A stretch of DNA of 64,000 nucleotides from Pythium myriotylum (lineage: Eukaryota > Oomycota > Peronosporomycetes > Pythiales > Pythiaceae), in assembly GCA_023091665.1 (NCBI GenBank), contig JALJCQ010000012.1:3162001-3226000 (forward strand), read 5' to 3'. The translations under genes and the position numbers were made by a program. Below are positions 44,800 to 57,592 of the stretch, piece by piece. Positions within the stretch are counted from its first letter, which is position 1, and every line of letters starts with the position of its first letter. The notes under the pieces are model-generated. The model was given only the letters and a program-made list of their open reading frames with translations, ran no database searches and had not been told where the DNA came from.

Positions 44800-46115
44800 C
44801 TATCTCGAGAGCCACGGGTGTTTGGACATGAAAATGACGTGGGCACAGGCATACGCGACGCCGACAGCGATAAGGGACATACGAAAGATCTCCTCCCTGG
44901 CATACGCAGACCGCACTTTGGGCATCACATCCACGATATTGAAGAGTGCAAACGAGATAACGAAACTCCACGAGCCATTGAGCAGTCCCTCGATGAAGAA
45001 CTGCTTGCGACCTGCCGGGTGGATGAGGTAAAAGCCGAAGTGCGGGTGCGCATAAAACGGTGGGACGCGGTGGATGATCGAGAAGAAGAGTCCGCTGAAC
45101 GACACGTACAGCACAAGTTGAGTGAGCACAAGCCACGTGAACCGCTTGCGCAGTACTTTAAGTAGCTGCTCGCGGTACTCATAGGCCACCAGCGCCATGT
45201 AGAGGCCGATTGCCATGAACGGCAGCATGTTGAGGATCTTGGCAACAAGCGTATCTTCTAGCATGGGTTCCGGTGGTGGCGGCCGAGTGTTCGGCGTCGG
45301 GAACGGCAGTGAACTGAGCTTGTACGAGCGCACGAGGAAACGCTGGAGCGCCTCAGCGAGGCTCTCATGGGAGGGAACAGTGGAGAGATCGACGAAGTTG
45401 GTCTGGAGGTGGGCGTACCGCTGGAATTTGGACGAGGATCTCGGAGGGAACCACTGCAGCGAGGGCATGGCCGGCACGCGGTGCTTCATGGAGCAACAAG
45501 AGCCAGATTAGAGTGCGCTCGAGTCGGAATGTAGTCAACATCACGATGCATACCAAAGCGACTGCCTGTGGGAGTTGCGAGGTCGTGATGTGGACGATCG
45601 GCAGCACATTCGAAGCCGGGAAGCCCTTGACGGCCATCGCGGCCTTCAGCGCCGTCGTGATCTGCTGCGTGTGATTGCTTCAGAGAGAGAGAGAGCAGTC
45701 ATCAGCGTTGAGCGTTCCTGCGAGCTCATTCTGTAGGATCTCACCGTCTCTGTTGGCACTCGAGGGTCTCCTCGTGCGGAATCGTCGTGTCTTCGTCCTC
45801 GTCTCCATCGTCGTTCGCGGACGCGCAGTCCTCGCGGTCGTCTGTGAAGAAAACGACAAACGGAGTCGCTCGCTTGCTGGACATGAGGTGTCCATGGTAG
45901 CGCTGCCAGACCCAGTCGAGGTCGACGACAGGCGCCCGGAGCTCCTCAGGAGACAGGACGCTGCCGAGCGACGCGCCGCTTCCAGAGGGAGCCAGCGCGT
46001 CGAAGAAGAACGCGCCGACAGAGGAGACAGCGGCGCTCGTCGGAGGCGCCTGGGCGGCCGTCGAGGCGGCCAGCAGCGCGCCCGAGAGGCCCGCGACGAG
46101 CCGCGACGTGCGCAT
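44800..46115 (-). CDS. OST3/OST6-type oligosaccharyltransferase subunit
   Basis: Three exons (46115-45745, 45677-45554, 45483-44800) joined over introns of 67 and 70 bases give 392 residues. A signal peptide (MRTSRLVAGLSGALLAAS) is followed by a thioredoxin-like lumenal domain (TPFVVFFTDD ... LPIVHITTSQLP ... LQWFPPRSSSKFQRY) and four predicted membrane helices. The segment PPFYAHPHFGFYLIHP before the third helix matches the RGPPYAH region of TUSC3/MagT1 proteins. The complex transfers N-glycans to nascent proteins in the ER, and this subunit normally aids disulfide-containing substrates. The redox CxxC motif is not visible: only one Cys (FTDDREDC) lies near its expected place. An ATG 48 bases upstream is in frame, but the signal peptide favours 46115. 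Confidence 0.8.
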
Positions 46116-46199
46116 GATCGATCCCCCGGTCCCTGTGCCCTCAAGAGGGAAGCTGATGACCATATATATCTTTATTGAGAGGTTCGTTTATGAAAGAAT

Positions 46200-48230
46200 A
46201 GAGGTTTGAATATCGACTACCGGGAAGTCATTATTTTTGCTGTATCCATGGGTTCGAAAATAATGCCGGTGTTGTGGGTGAGAAAATGGAACGCGCTTCC
46301 CGCGTGCGTGGCCGCGCTTCGATATTTTCCCGCCGCGGATTCTCCGCATCTTTCCTCTTCGCGGAAGACGTCGCGGTATCAATATGATTATCATGTTACT
46401 ACTTTCTTACGCGACCTCGCGCAAGAAATCCATTGTCGGGAGATCTTTTGGAATATTTCCACTCCTTTCTGATCCCGTGAGCGGGTACGAGCGGTTGCGA
46501 CCGTCTCAAGCCAGAAAGTGAGCGTCAAGGGACTTGCCTCATGGGACGGGGTTGTCATCCATTCAGGAAAGAGCTGCATGTTAAAACTCAGCCTCGCGTC
46601 ATTGCGTTTCCAACTGAAACGCAAGGGCCTGGGCCGTGGTCGTACCGTGGCACTCGAAGGATCTTGGCCTCCTCAGAGGCCACGATCGACGCGTCTCGCT
46701 GCGAGAGCCCCACGAGTCTCGGAGCCAGAATCTCCGTTAAAGTATCTAGTGGATCGTCCAGAGCTGCAGTTTAAAGGGAGGAAGCCAGTGCGCGTAAGAC
46801 TGTTGGACAGTAAGGGGCCGAAGCGAGGTCTGATCTGCTTTTGGGAAGGCAAACAAAGACCGAGATGCCTCCGAGAACGAGACGTGACCTCCAGCAGCGA
46901 GACAGTGGCATTTCCAAGCACTTCAACGAGCACCAAGCAGAAAAAGCGATAAAATTGTCTGGAATGTGCATTTTCGATCCACGTCAGGTTTTGGGGGAGA
47001 AGCCGGTGCGTTGTCACCGTCGGAAGCGTGGCGAGCCAATGCACCAGCAGGAAAGGATGGGTCCACGAACGCCAGAGTTCGTGGGATTTGCATAAAAGGA
47101 GGCGATTGTCCTTTCGCCATCACCCAAGGGAGAGTCCGGCCGGCCGAGCTTCAAGGGTGCAGGACCGGGATCAGGGTGCTTGGGTGGGGGGTTCCGAAGG
47201 CCAATCATCTCGTCGTTGATGGGCTGGCCCCCAATCACACAGCAGTGACGCTTCTGGTGTCCCCCGCGGCAGCTGGCAACTTCAGAAAACTCTGTGAAGA
47301 AGTGGGAGAGGGATGCGTCCGAACCGAGCTTGGAGGAGGCACGCGAGGGAAGGATCTTTCAGGCAGGTCTGTGTTAAAAGAGCTGTTGACGTGGACTTGC
47401 GAGCCTGCTTGTTGACTGCCGCGGCGGAGGGTCCTCTCCCCTCAGCAATTGCCTCGTGTTCGCAGGGTTCGGTACAGTATTGATTTTGGATCCCTTTATC
47501 CGCGAGGATGACCATCTTCACAATTTTGGAAAAAAATCTCCAGCCACGTGATGATGGGCGACGTCGATTGATGGGAGGGAGTCCAAGAGGAGGATCTTCG
47601 AATCCAAAAAGTTTCGAGATCTCACCAATCCTCCGATCCTCGGCACTGAACTCTGCGTGGCAAATCGAGCAGAGAGACGCCTCGGACGCTTCAGCTGGTG
47701 CTGGTGACTCGGATCCCATGATACTGTACCATGCGAGGCGAGGGTCGACTGGGCAAGATCCCGTCACACGGAGCTCCCGTCTAGGTCATTGCACCTCGAT
47801 TCTGAGGTGTTTTGACCGATTAGACGGCACGCGGTTTTCTGAATTTCAGAATTCTTTCGGGCTGTCTTTTTTCTGGCGCTCGTGCGTGTCCAAGGGCCGA
47901 GGGCCTGAGAAAAAAAAAAGGTTGACGCTCTGAACAGCTCCCGGGTTCACAAAACGAAAACCCCTCCACCCCGAGCGTTTTTTTTTTTTTTTTTTTTCAT
48001 TTTGTTCAGGCGGGCCAGCTGCTCCGACGGTCAAGCATCTGTGCCGTGTTCCGGCCTTTGCATGAACGGGAACTTTCCCCGTTTTTTGGTTTTTTATGCA
48101 TTGTTTAGGAAAAAAAAAACCCTCAGCTTTTTTTTCCCCCACACGGGGCATTTTGTTGGCGTCAGCCTCAGTTCGAAATCACGTGGTGGAGGCCTGCGAG
48201 TGTGACGCGCGAGGGAGAGAAGGCGGTCAG
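46200..48230. other. Intergenic region, no supported gene
   Basis: This lies between the divergent OST3-like and LRR genes. Several frames of 80-160 codons occur on both strands. The minus frame 47767-47282 has a CSICHAEFS zinc-finger-like start but no continuing fold that I recognise. Short T- and A-homopolymers lie at 47907-47920 and 47980-47998. Confidence 0.45.
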
Positions 48231-48235
48231 TCCCT

Positions 48236-48274
48236 CGCCAACGCCGACGCCAACGCCGACGCCAACGCCCACGC
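48236..48274 (+). repeat. 12-bp tandem repeat before LRR gene
   Basis: About three units of GCCAACGCCGAC, ending 15 bases before the ATG at 48290. Confidence 0.85.
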
Positions 48275-48289
48275 AGTCGGCGTGGGACC

Positions 48290-50607
48290 ATGATGCGCGA
48301 TATCTGCGCGCGATTCAAGTACAGCGAGCGCGTGAACGTGGCCGTCTGCGCGGCGCCCGCGTCGCCCGCCGCCAGCACGCCGCGCTCGGCCACGACCGAC
48401 CGCGAGCGCAGCGGCAGCGAGCTCTCGCTCGACGGCGACGACGCCACGCCCAATGGCAATAATTCCAATAATTCCAACGTTGGCGTCGCGCCAACGTCGA
48501 CGCCGTCGACGCCGACGACCGTGAACATGGCGCCAACGACGACGGCGTTGCCGTTGCCGACGCCGAGCGACTGCCCCCCGCGCGAGCTCATCCACCGCAA
48601 CCTGCGCAAGTACCAGCGCGAGATGGAGGCCGGCGCGCTGGACCTCGCGGCCGTCGGCGCGCGCATCCGCGAGGACGTGGCGCCCTACGCCGTGCTCAAG
48701 CTCGGCGGCTTCTCGCTCGGCAACATCGCGCCGCGGCTGCTGGCCAACGTGCTCGTCTCGAGCGCCACGCTGCGCACGCTCGACCTCGGCTTCAACCGCA
48801 TCAACGACCGCGGCGCCGCGCTGCTCGCGAGGGCGCTCGAGACCAACACGTCGCTCGCGAGTCTCTACCTCAGCGGCAACGACATCGGCCCCATCGGCGC
48901 CGCCGCGCTCGCCTCGGCGCTCGGCCAGAACGCCACGCTGCGCAGTCTCCATCTCAGCGGCAACAACATCGGCGAGGCCGGCGCGCAGGAGCTCGCGGCG
49001 GGGCTCCAGCAGAACCGCTCGCTGCGCGCGCTCTACGTCGGCACGAACGGCATCGGCGGGCCCGGCATGAAGTGCTTCGCCGACATGCTCCAAGTGAACC
49101 AGCACCTCGAAGAGCTCACGCTCGGACAGAACAAGATGGGCTCGTTGGGGCTGCAGCTGCTCGCGGCGGCGTTCGCCACGGGCAAAGTGCAGCTCACGAC
49201 GCTCGAGATCGGCAAGAACGGCATCGAGGCCGAAGGCGTGCTCGCGCTCGCCAAGGCGCTCTGCGCGCCCACCAAGAACCGGCTCCAGAACCTCTACATG
49301 GACAACAACCCGATCGGCGACGCCGGCGCCGGGGCCTTTGGCGCGCTGCTCGCCAAGAACGCGACGCTGCGCGTGCTGGATCTGAGCTACACGCAAATGT
49401 CGCTGCTCGGCCTGCGCGACCTCAGCATGGGGCTCTCCTACAGCGCGTCGCTCTTGTGTCTGCTGCTCGACGGCCACGACTGGGCCAGCACGCAGTACAT
49501 GAAGAAAGCCAACGGGCTCAACGGCATGTCGCTCTCGACCAAGGGCGCCAACACCTTTGCGGCGCAGTGCATCGCCGGCGCCATCAACGCCAACGTGAAG
49601 TCGTCGCTGTACAAACTCACAGGCGTCGACCTCACGCTCGTGCTCCACACGCTGCCGCTGAGTCCAGAAGATCGAGCGCTACTGAGCGGGGAAGTCGACG
49701 CCGGCCAACGGCGGCCGTTGGATCTCGTCACGCGTAACGAGCGGATACTCAAGTACATGCAGGAACAGCGCGTGGCCGTGAACGTGAACAAACGCAAGAG
49801 CGACGACGTTGACAGCGCAGCAACATCCACAGAGTCCGAAGAGAAGGAGGCGGCCACGGCGGAGCCACAGCCACAGCGACGACGAACAAGCTCGGAAAAT
49901 TATCAGAACCTGACCGTCGACACGTCGATGCCGCCTCGTCCACCACTTCGACCGACAGTGACTACCCCGACGCCGTCAACGAGCGGTCTGCCGCCTATCC
50001 CGCTTGGAAACACTCCGGCCGCCACGCGGGCCTCGCTGATTCGGAATCAACTGCCCCGCCACCCGTCCTGGACATCGACCGACCGGAGACTCTCGATCAA
50101 GAGCCCGCGGTACGAAAGTACGATGGAAGTCCAAGTGCGCAAGGTTATCGCGGAGATTGCCAATCTACCATTCAACGCCGACGAGTACGCCAACCTACAG
50201 ACGTACTATCTGGGCGGATGCCACGGTCCGAAAACAGATGCACCTCCGGTCGCCGATGGCTCAACTTCTCACACTAGTCCAAGCAGCAGCGACGACGCTC
50301 TCCCCGAGCCTGTGGCGGATCAAGTTCCATGCCCCGCGTGCCGTTCCAGCCGACTGGCGCAGTACCCACAGAGCATGGTGAGTGCGGATACCTGCTCACA
50401 AGATATCTTGGATGCACTGGACTGACGCTGTCGTGTTCCCGTCCGTAGATCCTGAAAATGCGCATGGAGAGCAAGCCGGACTCGGAAAAACTCGTGCTTG
50501 TGCTTCTGCGGCAGCTTCACTATCTCGTCGGTGTGTTCCAGCACATTGAAAACGCTGAACCCCAGATCGACGCAATCCTGTCTGCTGCCCACGAAGGATC
50601 CTTGTAA
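48290..50607 (+). CDS. Leucine-rich repeat (RNI-type) protein
   Basis: The main exon is 48290-50377 and a 71-base intron (GTGAGT ... CCGTAG) leads to a last exon 50449-50607, giving about 748 residues. After a low-complexity N terminus (residues 20-95) come about eight ribonuclease-inhibitor-type repeats of 27-28 residues (LRTLDLGFNRINDRGAALLA, LASLYLSGNDIG, LRSLHLSGNNIG, LRVLDLSYTQM), like those of NLRC3-type proteins but without a nucleotide-binding domain. The C-terminal third is Ser/Pro-rich with a CPACRSS pair and, after the splice, a helical tail. Without splicing the protein would end 15 residues after the donor. Probably a cytosolic scaffold or regulator; its partner is unknown. Confidence 0.85.
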
Positions 50608-51951
50608 CCAAGATGTTTTGAGGACTACTTCCTCACGTCCAAGTCGCTCGTGCTGTTGGCTCCCTCGAGCCAGCATCAGTTTTGATACGAGCATAGGCCA
50701 CACTATAGAAAAGCGACCTATTTAAGTTCCCGCTAATGGGGATCCCGTGCCGATCGCTTGAAGCGATCGTATTGTGATAAAAAAGAGTGTCATTATCAAT
50801 GTTATCCCAACGTTGAGAGCGTACGAAAGCTACGCATCAAAGGAAGTGAGAAACAGTAGGAAAAATACAACAATTTAAATGGTGTCAAATGCGTTGTCGC
50901 TCAAGATTCAACGAAGTACTACGTCGTAGTACTACTACCGAAGAAAGGTGAGTCATCCTTTCACCCTCAAGATGGCAGTAAGAGGATGAACCAATGGCCA
51001 GCTGTTGCCGACCCAATCGAGTAAATTGGGTGAGTGGGGAAGTTAACAACGAACCGCATGGACGCAATCGTTTCGCAATCTTCGTTTCGAATGGACAGGA
51101 ATGGAGAATGGGGTGACACGTGAACGAATGTCTGGGTAATCAGCAAACGTCAGCACCCGAAGCTTCCTCAAACGAATCCGGCGCGAAATCGATATCAAAT
51201 AGTCGATGAGTTTTTAGATGTCGTTTCATGCAGACTCGTTAATTCTCGGCACGAAACGAATGCCCCACTCAACTGCATTTCAGATTGTATGAATCAACTT
51301 GCAACAGTTGCAACACTGCCAACTCAAAATCGTTGGTCGCCGGATAGAACAATCCGTCGGGAAATACTATGTCCGTGTTTGTGTTCAGCGAGAGAACCGG
51401 AGAACACCAACACACCAAAAAGGTGAACTTCTCATCCTGCGGGAGACAAATGGCGTTCAGTATCCAAGGAAATGGGAAGTGAACAACGCCGATATTCCAG
51501 CATCAAAATGAGCTTCACCAAACGTACATATACGATGATTCGTACGGCGTTGAGGTCTGAGAACCGTCGACAAACATGTCAGCACTGCATGAGCAAGAAA
51601 ATCGCGAGCTGACGAGACATTACGTTGAAAAAGAACGAAAGGGCTAGAGAACCTCGACAACTTTCGCTACAACATGACATCACCCTTCACTAATCAACAG
51701 GCTGCAACTGCACTGATCTGCCAGCCAGTTTCGTACCTTTCCGCTCAACAACTCCGGGGACCCACTTGTGTCTTGTTCCTGCCAAGAAAAGAAACCCCAG
51801 AAGATACCTCTTTTCTGTCGGACCTCATGAAGTAGACGCAACGTCGCAATGTATTGAGCTTCACCAGTCATTCTCTCTGCCAATCTGTACCATCTCGCGA
51901 GCGTCTGACTTACTCAAGTGCAGACTTCCATCAGAGATGATTACAGTACAA
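50608..51951. other. Intergenic region
   Basis: Lies between the 3' ends of the convergent LRR and PGM3-like genes. No coding signal was seen. A short inverted repeat (CGATCGCTTGAAGCGATCG) is at about 50752-50770 and could act near the end of the LRR transcript. Confidence 0.5.
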
Positions 51952-53714
51952 TCAAGCCACGAAGGATGTCGGCTCGGCGCCGACGCCACCCGCATGCTGG
52001 TGGATCAGTTGGGCAAACTTGAGCGCCAATTCATCGGCGTCGGCCTGGTTCTCGGCCTCGGCGTACACGCGAACAGCATCCTCTGTGCCTGACGGACGCA
52101 CGAACGCGCGACCATGTTTGCTCTCATACTGACTCAGCGTCTCTGCGAGGGCCGCCTTGAGCGTCTCCGGGGAGAGAACCTTCGTGTCATCGACCGAATC
52201 GACCTTGATCGTCTCACGGTCCTTGATCTTTGTCTTGGTCTGGCGGCTCGGCAGGTCGTTGTACACACGGTCCCAGTCCGCGATCGACCAGTTTCTCTGG
52301 ATGAGCAACACTTCGACGAACAGCAGATCGCTCAGTGCATCGCCGGTGGCCTGGTTAATGAGCTGGTGGGCAGCCAACAGCTGCGAGAGCGCCGCCTTCT
52401 TGCGCTCGTCGTGGATGCTGCTCTCCCACTTGTGTAGTTTCTCCACGAGAGCGTCCTTGAAGACGACTGTGCCGTGGCCATTGGCCTCAAAGTAAATACC
52501 GATATCGTACTCGGACGCCTTCTTGTGGCAGTACTTGACGCCCGTCTTGGCCTGCGCGACGCGGATCGCGCGCGACTCCAAGTAGCGCGTCGCCGCGCCA
52601 TTTGCGTAGGCTGTCTGCACGACGCCGAGAGTCACGCCTTCCTTCTCCAGCTCGAGGATGCGGACCTTCTCGGCAAAGAACTCGGCAAAGAGGCAGGCGA
52701 TCTTGTCGCCGTCGAGCAAGTGCCAGACGCCTTCCTCGTCAAAGTAGTGGAAAACGACACGGTCGGCGTCGCCGTCGAGACTGCAGAAGCGCTTGCCGCG
52801 GTCGGCGTCGCGCGAGAGTCCGACTGGCGGCTTGCGGGCCTTCTGCACGTGCTCGGCGCCGCACTCGTGGTTGAGCTCGCCGTCGCTGGGCGTGTTGAGG
52901 ATCTCGACGTGGAGCGAGTCGCTGAGCTCCTTGGCGAGCTTAGCGAGCTGCAGCGCGCCGACGCCGTGGGCGCAGTCGACGTAGAGCGGCGTGCGCATCT
53001 CGAGCTTCTTGCTGTCGATGCCGGCCGTGAGCTGCTTGAAGGCGTCCGTGAGCATGTTGTAGTAGCCCACTTCGCTGGCCCAGTCGCCGCGGTTGTACTG
53101 CTCGTAGTTCCACATGCGCACGAGGTGGTGCAGCTGCGGCGTGGTCTGGAGCCCAAAGTCGAGCACGTTGCCGCCGATCACGAGCGCGCCTTCGCGCGCG
53201 AGCTCGGCCAAATGCTCGCTCGAGGCGCGCGTGTCCTTGGCGATGAACACGTTGCCCGTGGCGTCAATGTCGATCTTCTCTTCCTTGACGATCGCGTCCA
53301 GCGTCTCGACGACCTTGTCGCTCGCGGCGTTCGCCAGCTGCGTCGCGTACTGCATCCACGCACAGCCAACTGGTCAAACCTCTCTCTCTCTCTCTCTCTC
53401 GTGTGCTTTGTTAACGGAGACCGTACCTTTTCCCAGCTCTGCTTGAGCATCTCGCCCTTCGAGTCGACGAGCTTGAGCCCGTTGTCGGCGCCCGGGTTGT
53501 GCGAGGCCGTGATCATGACGCCCGTGATCTTGCCTTCGCTCTTGGAGCGCAGCACCGCGAGCATGCCCATGCGGTGGCACGTGGACGTGAGCAGCGAGGC
53601 GTCCTCCCTAAAACCGGCCGTGCCGTAGAGCAGCTCGCGCCCGTTGAGCGCCGCCGGCTTGGGGTACTTGCTCGCCTCCTCTACCACGCGCGGGGTCTTG
53701 TCGGCCACGCTCAT
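51952..53714 (-). CDS. PGM3: Phosphoacetylglucosamine mutase
   Basis: Two exons (53714-53427 and 53349-51952) over a 77-base intron containing a CT-repeat give 561 residues. The junction reads QSWEK/YATQLAN in phase 0, as in other AGM1/PGM3 proteins. The enzyme converts N-acetylglucosamine-6-phosphate to the 1-phosphate, the step before UDP-GlcNAc, which feeds N-glycans, GPI anchors and chitin. All alpha-D-phosphohexomutase sites are present: the phosphoserine loop ITASHNP (Ser71), the metal loop DGDADR (288-293), the sugar-binding EANGHG (about 384), and the phosphate-binding [10 protein letters not shown] (about 514). The length suits the family (about 540). The ATG at 53714 gives a normal N terminus. 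Confidence 0.95.
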
Positions 53715-56700
53715 ACTCGGTCTCTCTTCGCAGGGATCTTCGGATTCTGGGGGAAAGCGAACGCGAGATTCCCTCCCCCTCTCGTTTCAGATTTAATAGA
53801 AACCAGACGCGAAGCCCAAAATACGGATTTAATAGAAACAAGAATGGGCGCTGGCGCGGCTATGCATCGGCATGGAGAGATATGATTGGTGGAAATAGGA
53901 AAAGAGTGACAGAGAGAAGTTGTGACATGGGTGCGTGAAGAAGATGGCTACATACCGTGCGGAGACCGTCTCATCTCCGTTCGTTGCGATGCGACGATTG
54001 AGGAAGAATGGAACCACACAGGCCATCGTGCGCCGCGCATTTTGAAGCTCGCAGTGGTCCGAACGAGTGTTGTGGAAATAGCATACAGCAGTGCTCGGAA
54101 AACACGGTCCCAAGGATGGACAATAGTACTTGTTGTAATCGCAAAGGACGACGACTCGCGAGGGCCCACGCGCCGTGCAAAGGGGGTCTGGTGAGTAAAG
54201 CGAGATATTGGCTACATTGTCGACTTGGTCTTATCGACAGCACGAATGCGTGAGCCAGGGGCGATGGGCGGCTTACACGCTGTGCACACAACTTCGAGTA
54301 GCTGGAGGATCTCAGGGAAAAGAATCAGTTACAATCAGTTGAACGGATAGACACACGCACGGACAATCGTTGCAGCGATTGGGCGCAAGTCGTTAATTTC
54401 GAGCGAAGATCCTCCGCAGCGAAACCACACCGGGTGAGATGTGGTCCACAATGAGCCGCGTTAGCGCCGATGGCTACGCTTTTGTCGAGCGCCGTGATCT
54501 CATAGGCGCCAAAAGCCATGCCGAGGTCTACTGGCTTCTTGATGGTAGGATGGCAGCACTCCCCACTTCATAATCTGAGCAAATGCCACTCGAGCAAACG
54601 TCTTTGCCGATTTATTCTCCGTTCGACCGCCACGAAGTTCACCCCGGAGGCAATCTCTATCTACGGGCACGTAAGCTCCCTGACCTTCTCAGAATTCACA
54701 GGAGGCATGGGCGTGTTTGAGCCAACAACAAGATGGCAGACACACCGGTCAAAGCTACCATGGACAAGAAAGCCAGCATTTCTCGGGTCTCATCAGACCC
54801 CACAGGAAGAACATTCCACCCTTACCATCTCTGCTCTGCGTCCATGGTGGCCTTCGTAGGCCGACCGCGCCAAACCCTAGCAGATCTACTCTGACCAGTC
54901 TCAGAACAAGATATTCGGATTCGCATCGAACTTACTTTGTCTTAATGGAGAATAGATTGGAGACCGACCATCTACGAGTGTGCACCCCAGTGGCCTCGCC
55001 GTCTCCGCACCACCACAACAAGATGACTGACCCTGCAGCCATGCGGCCAATGTCGCGATTGGTTCCAAGTATAGTCCTCACCCATCTGTCCTCCTCTAGT
55101 GAGGCAGATTTCACCCATGGCAACTTTATCCAGTGCTGGGTCACCACTGCGAGTATGACCCACTGGCCGTAAGCGTGCTTCCCCTCTACCCATGTTCTCA
55201 AGCTGTCGAGTCCAGACGGGTGAAACCCAACAGAAGTTGACTTTCATCATCATCATCAACATCCACGATGATTAAAGCCTCAATCGGCTTCGTTTCAACG
55301 AGAGGGAATGATGAAGAAGTCAATAGATGTATCCTAACATATGAAGGGCCGCTGGAAGCAATCTGATACACAACCGCACGGACTTCCGCACTTTTCTATC
55401 CTCGATACTACGCAAAAAAAGGTATACACAAACAGGACGGAGGATTCGATCGCGCTCAGCTTTGGCCACTAAGGTTTGCCTCGAAAAACATGTAAGGCGC
55501 CTTACTGCTTGCTGTTCTTTTCTCTTCTATTTGCAGTCTTGAGTCAAGGCACCTGTCTAAATGGATGATGAACTCGATCGACTTCTCGTTAATCAAGGAT
55601 ACAGGGCTTTGGCACCGAGCAGAATGGACGACAAGAAGTCCCTGAACCGTACACAAAGGAATACCGCATCTAGCCAGGATGAGTTGGCTAATTGGACAGC
55701 CCCGTACGTGAACGAATGGCTCTGCGTTCCTCTTGACAATACAACCACCCTCACCGCCGCAAGTCTCATCACTTGCCGAAGACATTGCGGAGGAACAATA
55801 GTTGCCATTATGGAACTGCAGATAGAGCGCTATACTGTATCCAGTTTGATGGATATCTGCAAACCATGGATATGATGGCCTGCCTCAGCACCGCCAGCGA
55901 TACAGACTTGGTGGGTGACTGGACTTTGTCAACCAGAGACGGAGTACAAGCGCAGCACTGTGTCTCTAAAGGTGGGTCATACAGTGTACTGGATTCACTG
56001 TATCCTCTTTATACACGGATGCTGTTACGTCATCGTTATTACGCTGCTGACCAAGAGCGTCATTGGCAGTTGTATCCGGCAAACCATGAAATAGGACCAA
56101 TATTTTCAATTTGGCGGTCGGCTGGGGGGGGGGGGGGTCTAGTCAAGAGCTCAGGTCCACAGCCATTCGCCACGGCTTTTTCCATCCTTTTGTGCGATCT
56201 AAAAGGATGAGTTCCTGAAGATTCTGAAGATTGAGGCGGTTGTGCAGTATACAATATAATCCGAGCGAGAAGTAATCGAGTGACCTGGACCACGAGCTTT
56301 GGAAGTATTACTCTCCGGCGAGAAACTTGATATTGGTCGTTGATCAAGACACATAGCTCAAACCAATTGTCAAACTGTGTTGAATCCCTTGAACACAGAG
56401 TATTGCGAGAACCTCGACCTTTTCGATGCTCTCTATCTAAAAGAAGGACAGCCAGTAATCAACCCACAAAGAAAGACGCAGGCCGTCAGCTCATATTTCA
56501 TGCAAATCCTGGTTGGCTGTTCCACGATAATTCAGTACAACACAAAATGTTGGAAGTTCAATTGGATGGATACGGCCTTGATGGACTCCACCTACATAAT
56601 CATTAGCGTCCCGTCGTAGACTCGTTCATGGCCCCCGCAATTCCACGTTTCGTGACCCAGGTGACCCCCTTTCCGTGATTACAACGACTCCGATGATGAT

Positions 56701-57537
56701 ACTCATCAGGAGCAACGCACTGTCGACAGTTCTGAACGGACAGATGTCTTCCCCCAACATCGGCTACATATGCATTTGCTTCAAGAAGGACATCTGTCCA
56801 CTGTAACTAGAAGATGAACCCAGTCAAATGCGGAATTGATGATTTGAACATCATGTCGTGAACTTGAACCTGGAGCACAAGAAAGGAACGCCTCTTGTCC
56901 CGAGCTTTGAACTGTCCTCTCTTTTGGCGGGGCTGGGTGCAGGCTAGCTCGTCTGACGAGTTCTAGACAAGAGTCCTTCCCTCTTTCAATCGGGAAGGAT
57001 AACTTCGGTATTGTGACGAGAAGCGTGTACCGTATTCGAGAGAAAGACACCCGATCAGCCATCCATAAAAGGAGACGGAGTGTTCATCTCTCCCATATAA
57101 TGAAAATACATCAGTCATCCCTGTGACGAGGCGTGTTGTCGTTCTGTCATGTTGAGTCAAGGCGGGAGCTGACAAACTCACAAGTCTTCTCAATCAAATG
57201 TGACCCCTCCGACTTCTCATCCAATTCTTCGGAATTAAAGCTTCCCATCTTCCACAAATACTGTACGAGCGCGGAGACCATGGGCGCATTGAAAACCGTA
57301 AGATGCGATTCGAAGAGATCGCGTCTTTCAGTTTCCTCTTCATACAGATGGATAACCTCGTCGGCCTATCTGAACCGTAGGCACGCCTATCCACGCACCC
57401 GATGGGTCGTTCGTTTTGTCATGAAACCAGAGGACCGCAGATCCGGTCCTAGCGAGGCGACAGCCGAGATCCCTTGGCCGCACCAGGAGCCATCGCCTCC
57501 GACCGCATATCTGCTCAACAGACCAGTCCGGCGAGCT
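53715..57537. other. Intergenic region with possible eroded elements
   Basis: A 13-base direct repeat (GATTTAATAGAAA) occurs twice near 53790 and 53825 upstream of the PGM3-like gene. Many short frames follow with no secure family. The frame at 55561 (MDDELDRLLVNQ) faintly recalls the start of a Copia reverse transcriptase. A poly-G run lies at about 56126-56138. Confidence 0.4.
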
Positions 57538-57560
57538 CTCACTTCCCAATTCGCTCCACG
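57538..57560 (+). promoter_or_regulatory. Oomycete-type initiator, copy C
   Basis: CTCACTTCCCAATTCGC, about 55 bases upstream of the ATG at 57593, matches the initiators of copies A and B in its CCAATTCGC core. Confidence 0.5.
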
Positions 57561-57592
57561 CGGCCGACCCCAAGTCTCCAGCAAGAGTATTC

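Noticed and set aside
47282..47767. Minus frame with CSICHAEFS zinc-finger-like start
   Set aside because: Only one Cys pair is recognisable; the rest has no family resemblance and the stretch is open in several frames.
48227..49648. 473-codon minus-strand frame opposite the LRR gene
   Set aside because: Composition (Glu, Arg, Val, Ala repeats) is the reverse reading of LRR codons; the plus strand shows clear repeats.
52474..53628. 384-codon plus-strand frame opposite the PGM3-like gene
   Set aside because: Shadow of a gene with all phosphohexomutase motifs on the minus strand.
55561..56000. Possible Copia retrotransposon remnant (MDDELDRLLVNQ and, downstream, ASDTDLVGDW)
   Set aside because: Two short resemblances in roughly the right order, but far too close together and without integrase, protease or terminal repeats.
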